Below are positions 13,799 to 22,691 of a stretch of 27,321 bases of DNA, one piece after another. A program made the translations under genes and the position numbers. The stretch lies in the NCBI RefSeq assembly GCF_042434745.1, contig NZ_JBHLSS010000026.1. One strand, given 5' to 3'. The notes beneath the pieces are model-generated. The model worked only from the letters and a program-made list of their open reading frames with translations. It was not told the origin of the DNA and searched no databases. Positions within the stretch are counted from its first letter, which is position 1. Each line of letters begins with the position of its first letter. Source of the stretch: Azotobacter paspali (lineage in GTDB: Bacteria > Pseudomonadota > Gammaproteobacteria > Pseudomonadales > Pseudomonadaceae).

Positions 13799-15661
13799 AT
13801 GTTCAAACGCCTACTTCCCCTTCTGCTGGGCGGCGCCTGCGCCACGCTCCAGGCCGATCCGCAACCGTCGGCGGCGCGTCTGCACGAGTTGGCTGCGGAG
13901 CCTTTCTGGCTCGCCCTCGGCCACTACCAGCGCGACCGGCTGGGCGGCTGGCGCAGCCACGTCGACGACGCCGGATTCTTCCTCGCCGAGCGGGGCGAAC
14001 GCGATCCGGCGGCGGAACTCGCCGCCACCCTGGCCGCCCTCTACCGGGACCCGATCCTCGCCGACCGCCATCCGCAGTGCCGCTTCCCGGCCCGTACCCG
14101 CTGGCTGCGCGAGCGCCTGGCGCTGGACGACTTGCCGCAACCGCAGTGCCGCGAATACGCCGACTGGTACGCCGACATCGCCCCGCACAGCACGGTACTG
14201 GTGTTCCCCGCCGCTTACCTGAACAGCCCCTCGTCGATGTTCGGCCACACCCTGCTACGCATCGATCCGCCCGGCATCGACAGCCAGGGCAGCCCGCTGC
14301 TCAGCTATGCGCTGAACTTCGGCGCCTACATCGAGGGCAGCGACAACAGCATCCTCTATGCCTGGAAGGGCCTGATGGGCGGTTATCCCGGTCTCTTCGC
14401 CCTGCTGCCGTACCGGGAAAAGCTCGCCGAATACAGCCGTCTGGAAAATCGCGACCTTTGGGAATACCGCCTGAACCTCAGCGCCGAGGAAACCGGACGG
14501 ATGGTCGAGCACGTCTGGGAACTGCGGCAGATCCAGTTCGACTACTACTTCTTCGACGAAAACTGCTCCTACCGCCTGCTCGAGCTGCTGGAAATCGCCC
14601 GTCCGGGCCTGGAGCTGACCGACCGCTTCCCGCTCACCGCCATCCCCGCCGACACCGTGCGCGCAGTGGAGCAGGCCGGGCTGATCGAGCGCAGCGCCTA
14701 CCGTCCCTCGCGGGAGAAGGAACTGCTCGCGCGCGCCGACCCGCTGAGTCGCGCCGAGCGCGACTGGACGCGGCGCCTGGCCGGGGACAGCGCCGCGCTC
14801 GACGCTGCGGCCTTCCAGGCGTTGCCGGCCGAACGCCGGGCACTGATACAGGACGCCGCTTACCGGCTGATCCGCTACCGCAAGAACGGCGAGGAACGCG
14901 ACGACACCAGCGCCCGCGACAGCTACCGACTGCTGCAGGCGATCAACCGCGCGCCGCCGCCGCGCCTCGCCGTGGCGCGCCCGGTGCCGCCGGAAAACGG
15001 CCACCAGTCGCGTACCTGGCAACTCGCCCTCGGCAGCCGCGAAGACCAAAGCTTCGCCGAATACGGCCTGCGTATGGCCTACCATGACCTGGCGGACAAC
15101 CTGGATGGCTTCCCGCTCGGCGCGCAAATCGAGATCGCCCAGCTCAAGCTGCGCCAGTACGAGGGCGGCCACTGGCAACTGCAACGGCTGGATGTGGCCA
15201 ATATCCGCTCGCTGACCCCGCGCAGCACTCTGCTCTCACCCCTGTCCTGGCAGGTCGGCGGCGGTCTGGAGCGGGTCGTCGGCAAGGGCCGTCACGACGA
15301 CGAGCAACTGGTCGGCCATCTGAACGGCGGCGCCGGCGCCACCTGGCACCTCGCCGACGACCTGCTCGGCTTCGCCCTGGCCACCGCCCGGCTGGAGCAC
15401 AACGGGGACTTCGCCGCCCTCCTCAGCCCGGCGGCCGGCTTCGATGCCGGCCTGCTGTGGCGCAACCGCCTGGGCAACCTCGGCCTCGAAGCCCACGCCG
15501 ACTACTTCCACAACGGCGAGGTACGCCGCGAGCTGAGCCTGGTCCAGCAATGGGAAATCGCCGGCAACCTCGGCCTGCGCCTGGCCGCCCGGCGCGAATT
15601 CAGCCAGCAGGGCGCGCCGGCCAGCGAGCTGAGCCTGCAGTTGCGTTGGTATCACTATTGA
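13799..15661 (+). CDS. DUF4105 (Lnb N-terminal domain) envelope protein with barrel-like C-terminus
   Basis: The 620-residue protein begins with a signal peptide (MFKRLLPLLLGGACATLQA). A helical stretch (about 25-125) precedes the DUF4105/Lnb_N domain. That domain has FPAAYLNSPSSMFGHTLLRI (His near 150), LNFGAYIEGSDNSILYAWKG, GGYPGLFALLPYREKLAEYS, and FDYYFFDENCSYRLLELLEI (Cys near 256). The conserved His and Cys fit a thiol-transferase-like active site; Lnb proteins of this family acylate lipoproteins in some bacteria. That role here is inference. The C-terminal third (about 400-620) has alternating polar/hydrophobic strands and ends LSLQLRWYHY with a terminal aromatic, resembling an outer-membrane barrel. 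The ribosome binding site is weak, so coupling to the DUF3015 gene is possible. Confidence 0.88.
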   Translation: MFKRLLPLLLGGACATLQADPQPSAARLHELAAEPFWLALGHYQRDRLGGWRSHVDDAGFFLAERGERDPAAELAATLAALYRDPILADRHPQCRFPARTRWLRERLALDDLPQPQCREYADWYADIAPHSTVLVFPAAYLNSPSSMFGHTLLRIDPPGIDSQGSPLLSYALNFGAYIEGSDNSILYAWKGLMGGYPGLFALLPYREKLAEYSRLENRDLWEYRLNLSAEETGRMVEHVWELRQIQFDYYFFDENCSYRLLELLEIARPGLELTDRFPLTAIPADTVRAVEQAGLIERSAYRPSREKELLARADPLSRAERDWTRRLAGDSAALDAAAFQALPAERRALIQDAAYRLIRYRKNGEERDDTSARDSYRLLQAINRAPPPRLAVARPVPPENGHQSRTWQLALGSREDQSFAEYGLRMAYHDLADNLDGFPLGAQIEIAQLKLRQYEGGHWQLQRLDVANIRSLTPRSTLLSPLSWQVGGGLERVVGKGRHDDEQLVGHLNGGAGATWHLADDLLGFALATARLEHNGDFAALLSPAAGFDAGLLWRNRLGNLGLEAHADYFHNGEVRRELSLVQQWEIAGNLGLRLAARREFSQQGAPASELSLQLRWYHY

Positions 15662-15774
15662 GAGGAAGCGGAGTCCGCAACTCCGAAAACAGGCAAGAGC
15701 GGCCCGCCGCTCCCACCAGCGGCGCCCGTGCGCGCGAAGCGGATCGCCGGCGACGAAACCGAGGACGCCCCACC

Positions 15775-16215
15775 TCACTCCCGCTCGGCCGCCGGCCCGT
15801 CGAGCCGAAGCGGGCTCCCGGCCTCCTCGCGTTCGGACGCCTTCCCGACCGACTCGACGACCTGCCCGATCGGCAGGGTGGCCACCGCCTGGCGCGCCCG
15901 GCGCCCGGCACCGCGCCGCACGTCCTCCAGCTCCGCTTTCAGGGCCTCGTTCTCCCGGCGGAACATTTCCGCCACCTCGCGCCAGACCCTGGCGACCGCC
16001 TCCTGCTCGCGCGCCTCGTCCGCACTGCCGGCCCGGCGCGCCCGCTCGTCCGCCTGCGCGGCCCGAGCCTCGAGCTCGTCCAGATTGGTTGTCCGACGCC
16101 GACGCAGTATTTCCCGGAGCCGCTCGAACAGCCAGTCGGAGAACTCGTCCAGGACCTTCCCGACGAGCGCCTTGAGCAGCGGTCCGAGCAGGCCGATCAG
16201 GAGTTTGGAAAACAT
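15775..16215 (-). CDS. Conserved hypothetical protein with coiled coil
   Basis: The 146-residue protein is not assigned to a named family. Residues 1-35 (MFSKLLIGLLGPLLKALVGK onward) form a hydrophobic or amphipathic segment that could associate with membrane. It is followed by a basic cluster (RRRR) and a long helix rich in Ala, Arg and Glu (about 42-110, including EVAEMFRRENEALKAELEDV), a strong coiled-coil candidate. The tail is Gly/Pro/Glu rich. GC-rich third positions and a tidy convergent position after the DUF4105 gene (114-base gap) support it as real. The ribosome binding site is weak (GAGACGA). Confidence 0.65.
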   Translation of the reverse strand: MFSKLLIGLLGPLLKALVGKVLDEFSDWLFERLREILRRRRTTNLDELEARAAQADERARRAGSADEAREQEAVARVWREVAEMFRRENEALKAELEDVRRGAGRRARQAVATLPIGQVVESVGKASEREEAGSPLRLDGPAAERE

Positions 16216-16399
16216 TGTCGTCTCGCTTCGCAGCTATCCGGCGACGCAGCTTGCCGGAAGCGCGGCCCGACGCGCAATCGCCGCGCCGCGCTGCCCCTCG
16301 GCGGCCCCTTCGAGCGTCGCGAAACGCCGGCCATGCCGCACGGCTCGCGCTTTATGCGATCATCGCGCCCTCGCGAAACCACACCCGATGAGAGGAAAC

Positions 16400-16705
16400 A
16401 TGAGCAGCGAAGCCTCCGGCACCTGTCGCCATTTCGTCACCTACAGCGGCGTCAAACTGCCGCTGAAGCTGATGAACGAACTCGACGAGGCCGGTCTCCA
16501 CAACCGCAACACCTTCTTCCGCGGCCACTTCGACGACCAAGAACGTCTGATCAGGCTGGAGAAGATCGTCTACGGCGAACTGGAGCTGCAGCACATCTAC
16601 AGCTACCACGCCAACGGCGCGCTGCGCCGGGCCGAGATCACCGACGCCGACGAGGAAGTCACGGTGCTCGACTTCGACGAGAACGGCCAACCGACGGCTG
16701 GTTGA
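16400..16705 (+). CDS. Small conserved hypothetical protein (DUF6156-like)
   Basis: The 101-residue protein starts MSSEASGTCRHFVTYSGVKL and continues with PLKLMNELDEAGLHNRNTFF and VYGELELQHIYSYHANGALR. I recognise the pattern FVTYSGVKLPLKL...NRNTFFRGxFD as a pseudomonad family I recall as DUF6156; the name is given from memory. No function is known. The repeated YxxxGxLRRAEI layout resembles a short beta-meander. The start at 16400 has AGAGG five bases upstream, and the frame further upstream is not coding-like. The gene is divergent from the coiled-coil gene. Confidence 0.8.
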   Translation: MSSEASGTCRHFVTYSGVKLPLKLMNELDEAGLHNRNTFFRGHFDDQERLIRLEKIVYGELELQHIYSYHANGALRRAEITDADEEVTVLDFDENGQPTAG

Positions 16706-16790
16706 AACCTGCCCCGTACCGATACCTGGTCATGGAGATGCTGGCCAGCCCGCTCCGGCTCCGGCGTTACGCTACACGGTCAGAGCGGTC

Positions 16791-16810
16791 TGCCCGGAGT
16801 TTTCCGGGCA
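16791..16810. other. Hairpin between the small conserved gene and the receptor gene
   Basis: TGCCCGG (16791-16797), loop AGTTTT, CCGGGCA (16804-16810) make a perfect 7-bp stem between the converging genes ending at 16705 and 16877. There is no T-tract, so terminator function is doubtful. Confidence 0.35.
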
Positions 16811-16876
16811 TGGGGCAGCGGTTTTCCCGTGCCCGTAAGGCGCCAAGGGGCCGACTCGAGGCCAAGCGGGGAGATG

Positions 16877-19293
16877 CTAAAAATCCCAGCGGGTGGTTAG
16901 CATCATATTGCGGGGGTCGCCATAGGTTTTTACAGCGACGTTTGGATAGAATTTATCACCATAGCCGCTGTAGTAATGCTTGTCGAACAGGTTGTTGATA
17001 TTGAGCGTTGCCGAAATATCATCGGTAAACTGGTATTTACTCATCAGGTTAACCAGCCAGAATGCTTCTTGTCTAAGTTGGCGAGGTGGATCAAGGTAGT
17101 CGGCATTTTGCCAAGTAGTACCCTGATAGCTCGCTCCACCGCCTACAGCCAGCTTGTTCAATGTGCCGGGTAGTCGGTAGTTTAAATCTTGAATTGATTC
17201 TCGGGGGCTTGAGTCGTCAACTTGTCATTCGTTCTGTCTTCCCGAATGACCTGATGGGTTAGTCCCGCCTGAATATTCCACCCCGGAGCCAATTCACCTG
17301 TGACTTCCAGCTCAACCCCCTTGGTTTTGGCTTTTTTACCTTCGTAAATGGTTCGGCTACGTACATCATCCCAGCCTACAGACTCAGCGCGGTTGTCCTG
17401 ACGAATCTCATAATAGGCCAGGCTGGCATTTAGGCGACCATTAAACCACTCCCCCTTGAGCCCAGCCTCGTAGCTGTCTCCCTCATCAGGCTCAAGTACT
17501 GCGTTGTCTTTGTCACGGGCGCTTTGTGGCTGGAATATTTTCGTGTAGCTGGCATAGATGGAATAGTTTTCACTCAAATCATATGTGATGCCAGCGAAGG
17601 GAACCATCTCCCCGGTCTCTCGCATGTGATTGTCACCGCCAGCCTTGTAGTTGGTGACTCGCCCACCAAGAATCAGGGTGAGATCATCGCTCAGACTAAA
17701 GCGAGTGCTGGAATAAAAAGCTCGTTGGTTGACACGCTCGCCCCACTTGGTCCTGATACCTGTAAGGTTTGATATCTGTTGTATATCTCCATCCCATTTA
17801 TAAAAGTCATCTATAGGGACTCTAACGGTTGCTCCAGACCCTTTTCCTTCCGTGTCGTTTTTATATCCACTAGCCCCTACGGCCAACTCATGCGTACGAC
17901 CGAACAACTCAAAAGGACCGCGAGCATAAGCTTCTAGTGCTTTGGTTCTTACTCTGTATCTATCATATCCCATGAGTACATAACTGCTATTGTCATCGTC
18001 GACGTTTGGCATGCCTCTAATTCCGCCCAATTTTGAATCGTATGCATTTCTCTGATAAGTATAATAGGCCCTGCCGCTCCATCCGTTGTCAAATTCATGA
18101 TCTAGTTGGGTAAAGAAGGCATGACTGAACTGCTCCGATCGGCTCCAGTCTGTACCTGTATTATAAGAGCGTGATACATGAACCTCGTTATTGTTGGAGT
18201 CGAACATGGGAATTCCGCCATAACTGTTAGCCGTTGGGATTCTTTCATCGGAATTTCCACCGAAAGTAAGCATCGTCTGGGGAGTCAGATCGTACTCCAA
18301 AATACCATAGTAAGCTCTGGTCTGCTCTTTGAAACGGTCAAGATACGATTGTCTGTCTTGGAAAGCCCCGGCGATACGTCCGCGGAAAGTACCGCTTTCG
18401 TTCAAAGGTCCACTAATATCCAGTTCAGACCGGTAGTTATCCCAGCGGCCGGCTTCGGCGGTCACGTGACCGGAAAATTCATGGGTAGGTTTTTTGCGTA
18501 CCAAGTTGAGGGTGGCGCCAGGGCCACCTGCGCCGGTAGTCAGGCCGCTGGCGCCTTTAATGACCTCGATTCGATCATATTGGATCATGTCGCCCGAGGT
18601 CTGGCCAGTGTAGTTGATCGAGTCCGCCAGTGTAGGAATGCCATCGTATTGAAAGTTAGTAATCTGGAAGCCCCGGGCGTAATACTGAGAGCGATAGCTA
18701 TCCCAGCTCGTTCGAGTAACGCCAGGCGTGTGGTCCATGACTTTATCAAGACTGGTTAGATTGAAATCGTCCATATGCTGGCGAGTTACAACAGTAACAG
18801 TCTGAGGTGTTTCGCGTGGTGTCAACACCAAACGGGTAGCCGAAGCGATAGTACCCGGCGTATAGGACTTGGTCTGCTCGGTGATGGTGCCGAGCGAATT
18901 GTCTTCTACCCGCATGATATCCAGGCTGACCAGGTCCGAATCCGCTTTCGCCTTCACCAGCACATAGCTGCCGTTCTCCTGCCGCTGCGCCAGCCATCCG
19001 CTGCCGGCCAGCAGTTGCGCCAGCCCCTCTTCCAAACTGTAGGCGCCGTGCAGGCCCTGGCTGGTCAGGTCGCGGGTCTGTTCGGCGGCGAACGAGAGGG
19101 TCACGCCTGCCTGGGTGGCGAACTGGCTGAGCGCTGCGCCCAGGGGGCCGGCGGGAATGCGGTAGTCGCGGATGCCGGAACGGTCCTGGGCCGCCGCCAG
19201 GGCGGGGAGCAGGATAGACAGCGGCAGGGGCGCCAGGATGAGGCCGGAAAGCGCCAGGTGGATGGCGCAGGCCAACGGGGTGCGTCGGGTCAT
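16877..19293 (-). pseudogene. TonB-dependent siderophore receptor with STN domain, frameshifted near C-terminus
   Basis: The ATG at 19293 (AAAGGA eight bases upstream) opens a signal peptide (MTRRTPLACAIHLALSGLIL through ALAAAQ). An STN signalling domain follows (IRDYRIPAGPLGAALSQFAT through AQRQENGSYVLV), then the plug (RETPQTVTVVTRQHMDDFNL, DRIEVIKGASGLTTGAGGPG) and beta-barrel strands. This is the FpvA/FecA-type plan for a receptor that imports a ferric siderophore and signals to a FecR/FecI pair. The frame reaches TAA at 17182-17184 after PENQFKI. The normal continuation NYRLPGTLNKLAVGGGASYQ and the rest of the barrel, ending LTTRWDF with the terminal Phe, are in a different frame down to TAG at 16877. 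Without a sequencing error the barrel lacks its last 90-100 residues and should fail to insert properly. fecR and fecI lie directly upstream. Confidence 0.88.
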
Positions 19294-19438
19294 GGGGTAT
19301 TCCTTTCGTTGGGCGGAACCGGAAGCGGCATCGGGCCGTTTCAATGCCAGGCCGAACGAGAATGAAAATCGGCAACCCCTGTGAATGATTTTTTCCTGAC
19401 CGGCTCCTGCCCCTCCAGGCAATGAGTCCCCCCAAGGC

Positions 19439-20374
19439 TCAGGCGGGTTCGATGCGCACCCAGTAGCGGGTGAAGTGGCGCAGCCGGATCGGGAGCGAGC
19501 GGGCGAGGTTTTCCAATACCACGTCGGTGTCGTCGAGACGGAAGGCGCCGGACAGCCGCAAACCGGCGACGGCTTCGTCGCAGTGCAGGAAGCCCGGCCG
19601 GTAGCGGGCCAGTTCGGCGATGAAGTCACCCAAGCGCCATTCGACCACGCTGAGCATGCCGCGCGTCCAGGCGTCCACGCCTTCCGGTGCGGTTCCAGGT
19701 TCTCCAAGATGGTCGGCGGCGAAGTCGATCCGCTGGCCGGCGCCCAGCCGCACGGGCTGTCCTGTCCACTGTGCCGGGCGGATTTCGACGGCTTGTTCCA
19801 GTACCGTGACCCGGCTGCGGCCGTCCTCGCTACGGACGCTGAAGCGGGTGCCCAGGGCCCGCACGCGGCCTTCGGCGGTTTCCACGATGAAGGGACGGCC
19901 GGCGGGATCGACGGCGGTCTCCGCCAGCAGTTCGCCACGGTACAGGCGGATCAGGCGCTGCCGGTCGTCGAAGAGCAGGTCCAGGGCGCTGTCGGTGTTC
20001 AGTTCGAGGTGGCTGCGGTCGGCCAGCTGCAAGCTGCGCCGTTGTCCTGTAGCGGTGCGGTGCTCGGCCAGCCAATGGCCGGGCGGGTTGCGTTCGAGCG
20101 CCAGGCCCGTGACGCCGATGCCGATGCCCAGCAGGCCGAGGATCTTGAGGACGGCGCGGCGCCGGGCCCGTGCGTTGGCCAGGGCCGGCAGGGCTTCCGG
20201 GGGCAGTCCGCCCAGTTGTCGCTGCAGGCGTTCCACCCGCTCCCAGGCCTGGGCATGGGCCGGGTTTGCGTCGAGCCAGTCGCGCCAGGCCTGGCGGTCG
20301 GCCTCGCTGTGTTCGGCCCGGAGCTGTACGTACCAAGTAGCGGCGGCTTCTAGGGTGCGAGGATCGAGGGCCAT
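19439..20374 (-). CDS. FecR-family anti-sigma/sigma regulator
   Basis: The 311-residue inner-membrane protein would carry the signal from the outer-membrane receptor's STN domain to the ECF sigma factor. The N-terminal cytoplasmic domain has the DUF4880/FecR-N pattern (AATWYVQLRAEHSEADRQAW, DWLDANPAHAQAWERVERL, with the conserved tryptophans). One membrane segment lies near 74-93 (AVLKILGLLGIGIGVTGLAL). The periplasmic FecR domain follows (GQRRSLQLADRSHLELNTDS, FIVETAEGRVRALGTRFSV), and the C-terminal DUF4974/STN-like part contains LSVVEWRLGDFIAELARYR. It starts four bases after the sigma gene stop, indicating translational coupling, and precedes the receptor by 145 bases. Confidence 0.93.
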   Translation of the reverse strand: MALDPRTLEAAATWYVQLRAEHSEADRQAWRDWLDANPAHAQAWERVERLQRQLGGLPPEALPALANARARRRAVLKILGLLGIGIGVTGLALERNPPGHWLAEHRTATGQRRSLQLADRSHLELNTDSALDLLFDDRQRLIRLYRGELLAETAVDPAGRPFIVETAEGRVRALGTRFSVRSEDGRSRVTVLEQAVEIRPAQWTGQPVRLGAGQRIDFAADHLGEPGTAPEGVDAWTRGMLSVVEWRLGDFIAELARYRPGFLHCDEAVAGLRLSGAFRLDDTDVVLENLARSLPIRLRHFTRYWVRIEPA

Positions 20375-20378
20375 GGGA

Positions 20379-20879
20379 TCAGTCGTCCATCAGCAGCAGA
20401 CAGTGGGTCATGGCGCGGATCAGGTGTTTTTTCACGGTGGTGACCGAGACGCCGAGGCGTTCGCCCACGGCGGCGTAGCCGAGCCCTTCGAGCTGGACGG
20501 CGAGAAAGATCGCGCGGGTGCGTTCGCCCAATCCGTCGAGCATGGCGTCGATGGCAGTGAGGGTTTCCAGGATGGCCAGCCGCGTCTCGGGGGAGATGGC
20601 CAGCGACTCAGGGCGCGCGGCCAGTGCTTCCAGGTAGGCACGCTCGATGCTCTGGCGGCGGAAGTGGTCGATCAGCAGGGCGCGGGCGATGGTGCTCAGG
20701 TAGGTGCGCGGCTCGCGGATGCTGTCGGCGCTGCGGTTCGCCAGCACGCGCACGAAGGTGTCCTGGGCCAGGTCGGCGGCGTCGCTGGTGTTGCCGATGC
20801 GGCTGCGCAGCCAGCCTTTCAGCCAGTCGTGATGCTGGCTGTAGAGGGTGTGGAAGGGGCCGGGAGGCTGAGCGGGCAT
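20379..20879 (-). CDS. FecI-type ECF sigma factor
   Basis: The 166-residue protein is an extracytoplasmic-function sigma-70 factor of the iron-starvation group. Region 2 spans about 12-75 (LYSQHHDWLKGWLRSRIGN, AADLAQDTFVRVLA, PRTYLSTIARALLIDHFRRQ). Region 4 spans about 110-158 with helix-turn-helix (RTRAIFLAVQLEGLGYAAVG, ERLGVSVTTVKKHLIRAM). Regions 1 and 3 are absent, as usual for ECF factors. It should direct RNA polymerase to the receptor promoter when FecR is signalled. No clear ribosome binding site precedes the ATG at 20879. A Fur-box-like dyad lies 18 bases upstream, so iron repression is likely. Confidence 0.94.
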   Translation of the reverse strand: MPAQPPGPFHTLYSQHHDWLKGWLRSRIGNTSDAADLAQDTFVRVLANRSADSIREPRTYLSTIARALLIDHFRRQSIERAYLEALAARPESLAISPETRLAILETLTAIDAMLDGLGERTRAIFLAVQLEGLGYAAVGERLGVSVTTVKKHLIRAMTHCLLLMDD

Positions 20880-20896
20880 GACGGCGGAATCTGCGC

Positions 20897-20918
20897 AAAT
20901 GATAATTTATCGCATTTT
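20897..20918 (-). promoter_or_regulatory. Putative Fur box upstream of the ECF sigma gene
   Basis: Positions 20897-20918 form the AT-rich imperfect dyad AAATGATAATTTATCGCATT(TT), close to the Fur pattern of GATAAT repeats. It sits in an otherwise GC-rich sequence directly before the FecI-type gene. On the minus strand it overlaps TATCAT/GATAAA -10-like hexamers. Confidence 0.65.
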
Positions 20919-20997
20919 CCACCAAAGGAGACGAGCCGTTCAAGCCGCAGCCGGCCAATCGGGTAACGCCCCGTCACTGCAGGGCGAAAGGAAGAAG

Positions 20998-21019
20998 GCC
21001 CCGGCCGAACGGCCGGGGC
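20998..21019 (-). terminator. Strong hairpin after ettA
   Basis: GCCCCGGCC (20998-21006), loop GAAC, GGCCGGGGC (21011-21019) form a perfect 9-bp stem seven bases beyond the ettA stop. On the minus strand it is followed by CTTCTTCCTTT, a pyrimidine-rich but imperfect T-tract. Confidence 0.7.
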
Positions 21020-21026
21020 GTCGACA

Positions 21027-22691
21027 TTACGCCAGCTTCTTGTAGCGCACCCGGTGCGGCTGGGCGGCGGCTTCGCCGAGGCGCTTCTTGCGGTCGGCCT
21101 CGTACTCGGTGTAGTTGCCCTCGAAGAACACCACGCTGCCGTCGTCCTCGTAGGAGAGGATGTGGGTAGCGATGCGGTCGAGGAACCAGCGGTCGTGGGA
21201 GATCACGATGGCCGAGCCGGGGAAGTCCAGCAGCGCCTCTTCCAGGGCGCGCAGGGTTTCCACGTCAAGGTCGTTGGACGGCTCGTCGAGCAGCAGCAGG
21301 TTGCCGCCCTGCTTCAGGGTCAGCGCCAGATGCAGGCGGCCGCGCTCGCCGCCAGAGAGATCCTTGACGAATTTCTGCTGGTCGGCGCCCTTGAAGTTGA
21401 AGCGGCCGACGTAGCTGCGCGAGGGCACCTCGTAGCTGCCGATACGGATCTGGTCGAGGCCATCGGACACCTGCTCCCAGACAGTCTTGCCACCGTCCAG
21501 GTTGTCGCGGCTCTGGTCGACGCTGGCGACCTGCACGGTTTCGCCGATGTCGATGCTGCCGGCATCCGGCGTCTCCTTGCCGAGGATCATGCGGAACAGG
21601 GTCGACTTGCCCGCGCCGTTGCCGCCGATCACGCCGACGATGGCGCCCTTGGGCACCGCGAAGGACAGGTCGTCGATCAGCACGCGGTCGCCGTAGCCCT
21701 TGCGCACGTTGTGGAACTCGATGACCTTGTCGCCCAACCGCGGACCGGCCGGAATGTAGATCTCGTTGGTCTCGCTGCGCTTTTGGAATTCCTGGGACTG
21801 CATCTCCTCGAAACGCGCAAGACGCGCCTTGGACTTGGCTTGGCGGGCCTTGGCGCCCTGGCGCACCCATTCCAGCTCGGCCTTCATGGCCTTGGCATGG
21901 GCAGCTTCGGCCTTGGCCTCTTGGGTCAGGCGGGCGGCCTTGGATTCCAGCCACTGCGAGTAGTTGCCCTCGAAGGGAATGCCGTGGCCGCGGTCCAGTT
22001 CGAGAATCCAGCCGGCAACGTTATCGAGGAAGTAGCGGTCGTGGGTGATCGCCACCACGGTGCCGGGGAAGTCGTGGAGGAAATGCTCCAGCCAAGCTAC
22101 CGAGTCGGCATCCAGGTGGTTGGTCGGCTCGTCCAGCAGCAGCATGTCGGGCGCCGACAGCAGCAGGCGGCACAGCGCCACGCGGCGCTTCTCGCCGCCG
22201 GAGAGGTGCTCGATTTTAGCGTCCCACGGTGGCAGGCGCAGGGCGTCGGCGGCGACTTCCAACTGGCGCTCCAGATTGTGGCCGTCGGCTGCCTGGAGGA
22301 TGGCCTCCAGCCTGGCCTGCTCGGCGGCCAGCGCGTCGAAGTCGGCGTCCGGTTCGGCATAGGCGGCATAGACTTCATCCAGGCGGGCCTGGGCCTGCTT
22401 GATCTCGCCCACCGCCTCCTCGACGATGTCGCGCACGCTCTTCTGCGGATCGAGTTGCGGCTCCTGCGGCAGGTAGCCGACCTTGATGCCGGGCATCGGC
22501 CGGGCCTCGCCGTCGAACTCGCTGTCGACCCCGGCCATGATCCGCAGCAGGGTCGACTTGCCGGCGCCGTTCAGTCCGAGCACGCCGATCTTGGCGCCGG
22601 GAAAGAACGACAGGGAGATGTCCTTGAGGATTTCACGCTTCGGGGGCACGACCTTGCTGACCCGATGCATGGTGTAGACGTATTGAGCCAT
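21027..22691 (-). CDS. ettA: Energy-dependent translational throttle protein EttA (ABC-F)
   Basis: EttA is a soluble ABC-F ATPase that binds the ribosomal E site and gates the first elongation steps according to the ATP/ADP ratio. The 554-residue protein has two ABC modules. Module 1: Walker A GLNGAGKST at 39-47, signature LSGGEKRR, Walker B MLLLDEPTNHLD. Module 2: GGNGAGKST, DLSGGERGRLHLA and LLLLDEPSNDLD. Between them is the charged linker (KAARLTQEAKAEAAHAKAMK and on to KSKARLARFEEM) that contacts tRNA in this family. No membrane segments are present. The start MAQYVYTMHRVSKVVPPKRE is typical, with AAGGT six bases upstream of 22691. It is divergent from glyA. Confidence 0.96.
   Translation of the reverse strand: MAQYVYTMHRVSKVVPPKREILKDISLSFFPGAKIGVLGLNGAGKSTLLRIMAGVDSEFDGEARPMPGIKVGYLPQEPQLDPQKSVRDIVEEAVGEIKQAQARLDEVYAAYAEPDADFDALAAEQARLEAILQAADGHNLERQLEVAADALRLPPWDAKIEHLSGGEKRRVALCRLLLSAPDMLLLDEPTNHLDADSVAWLEHFLHDFPGTVVAITHDRYFLDNVAGWILELDRGHGIPFEGNYSQWLESKAARLTQEAKAEAAHAKAMKAELEWVRQGAKARQAKSKARLARFEEMQSQEFQKRSETNEIYIPAGPRLGDKVIEFHNVRKGYGDRVLIDDLSFAVPKGAIVGVIGGNGAGKSTLFRMILGKETPDAGSIDIGETVQVASVDQSRDNLDGGKTVWEQVSDGLDQIRIGSYEVPSRSYVGRFNFKGADQQKFVKDLSGGERGRLHLALTLKQGGNLLLLDEPSNDLDVETLRALEEALLDFPGSAIVISHDRWFLDRIATHILSYEDDGSVVFFEGNYTEYEADRKKRLGEAAAQPHRVRYKKLA

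Noticed and set aside
19361..19438. FecI-type promoter (GGAAAA at 19396-19391 on the minus strand) before the receptor gene
   Set aside because: The -10 element of the iron-starvation sigma consensus is not found at the expected distance, so it was not annotated.
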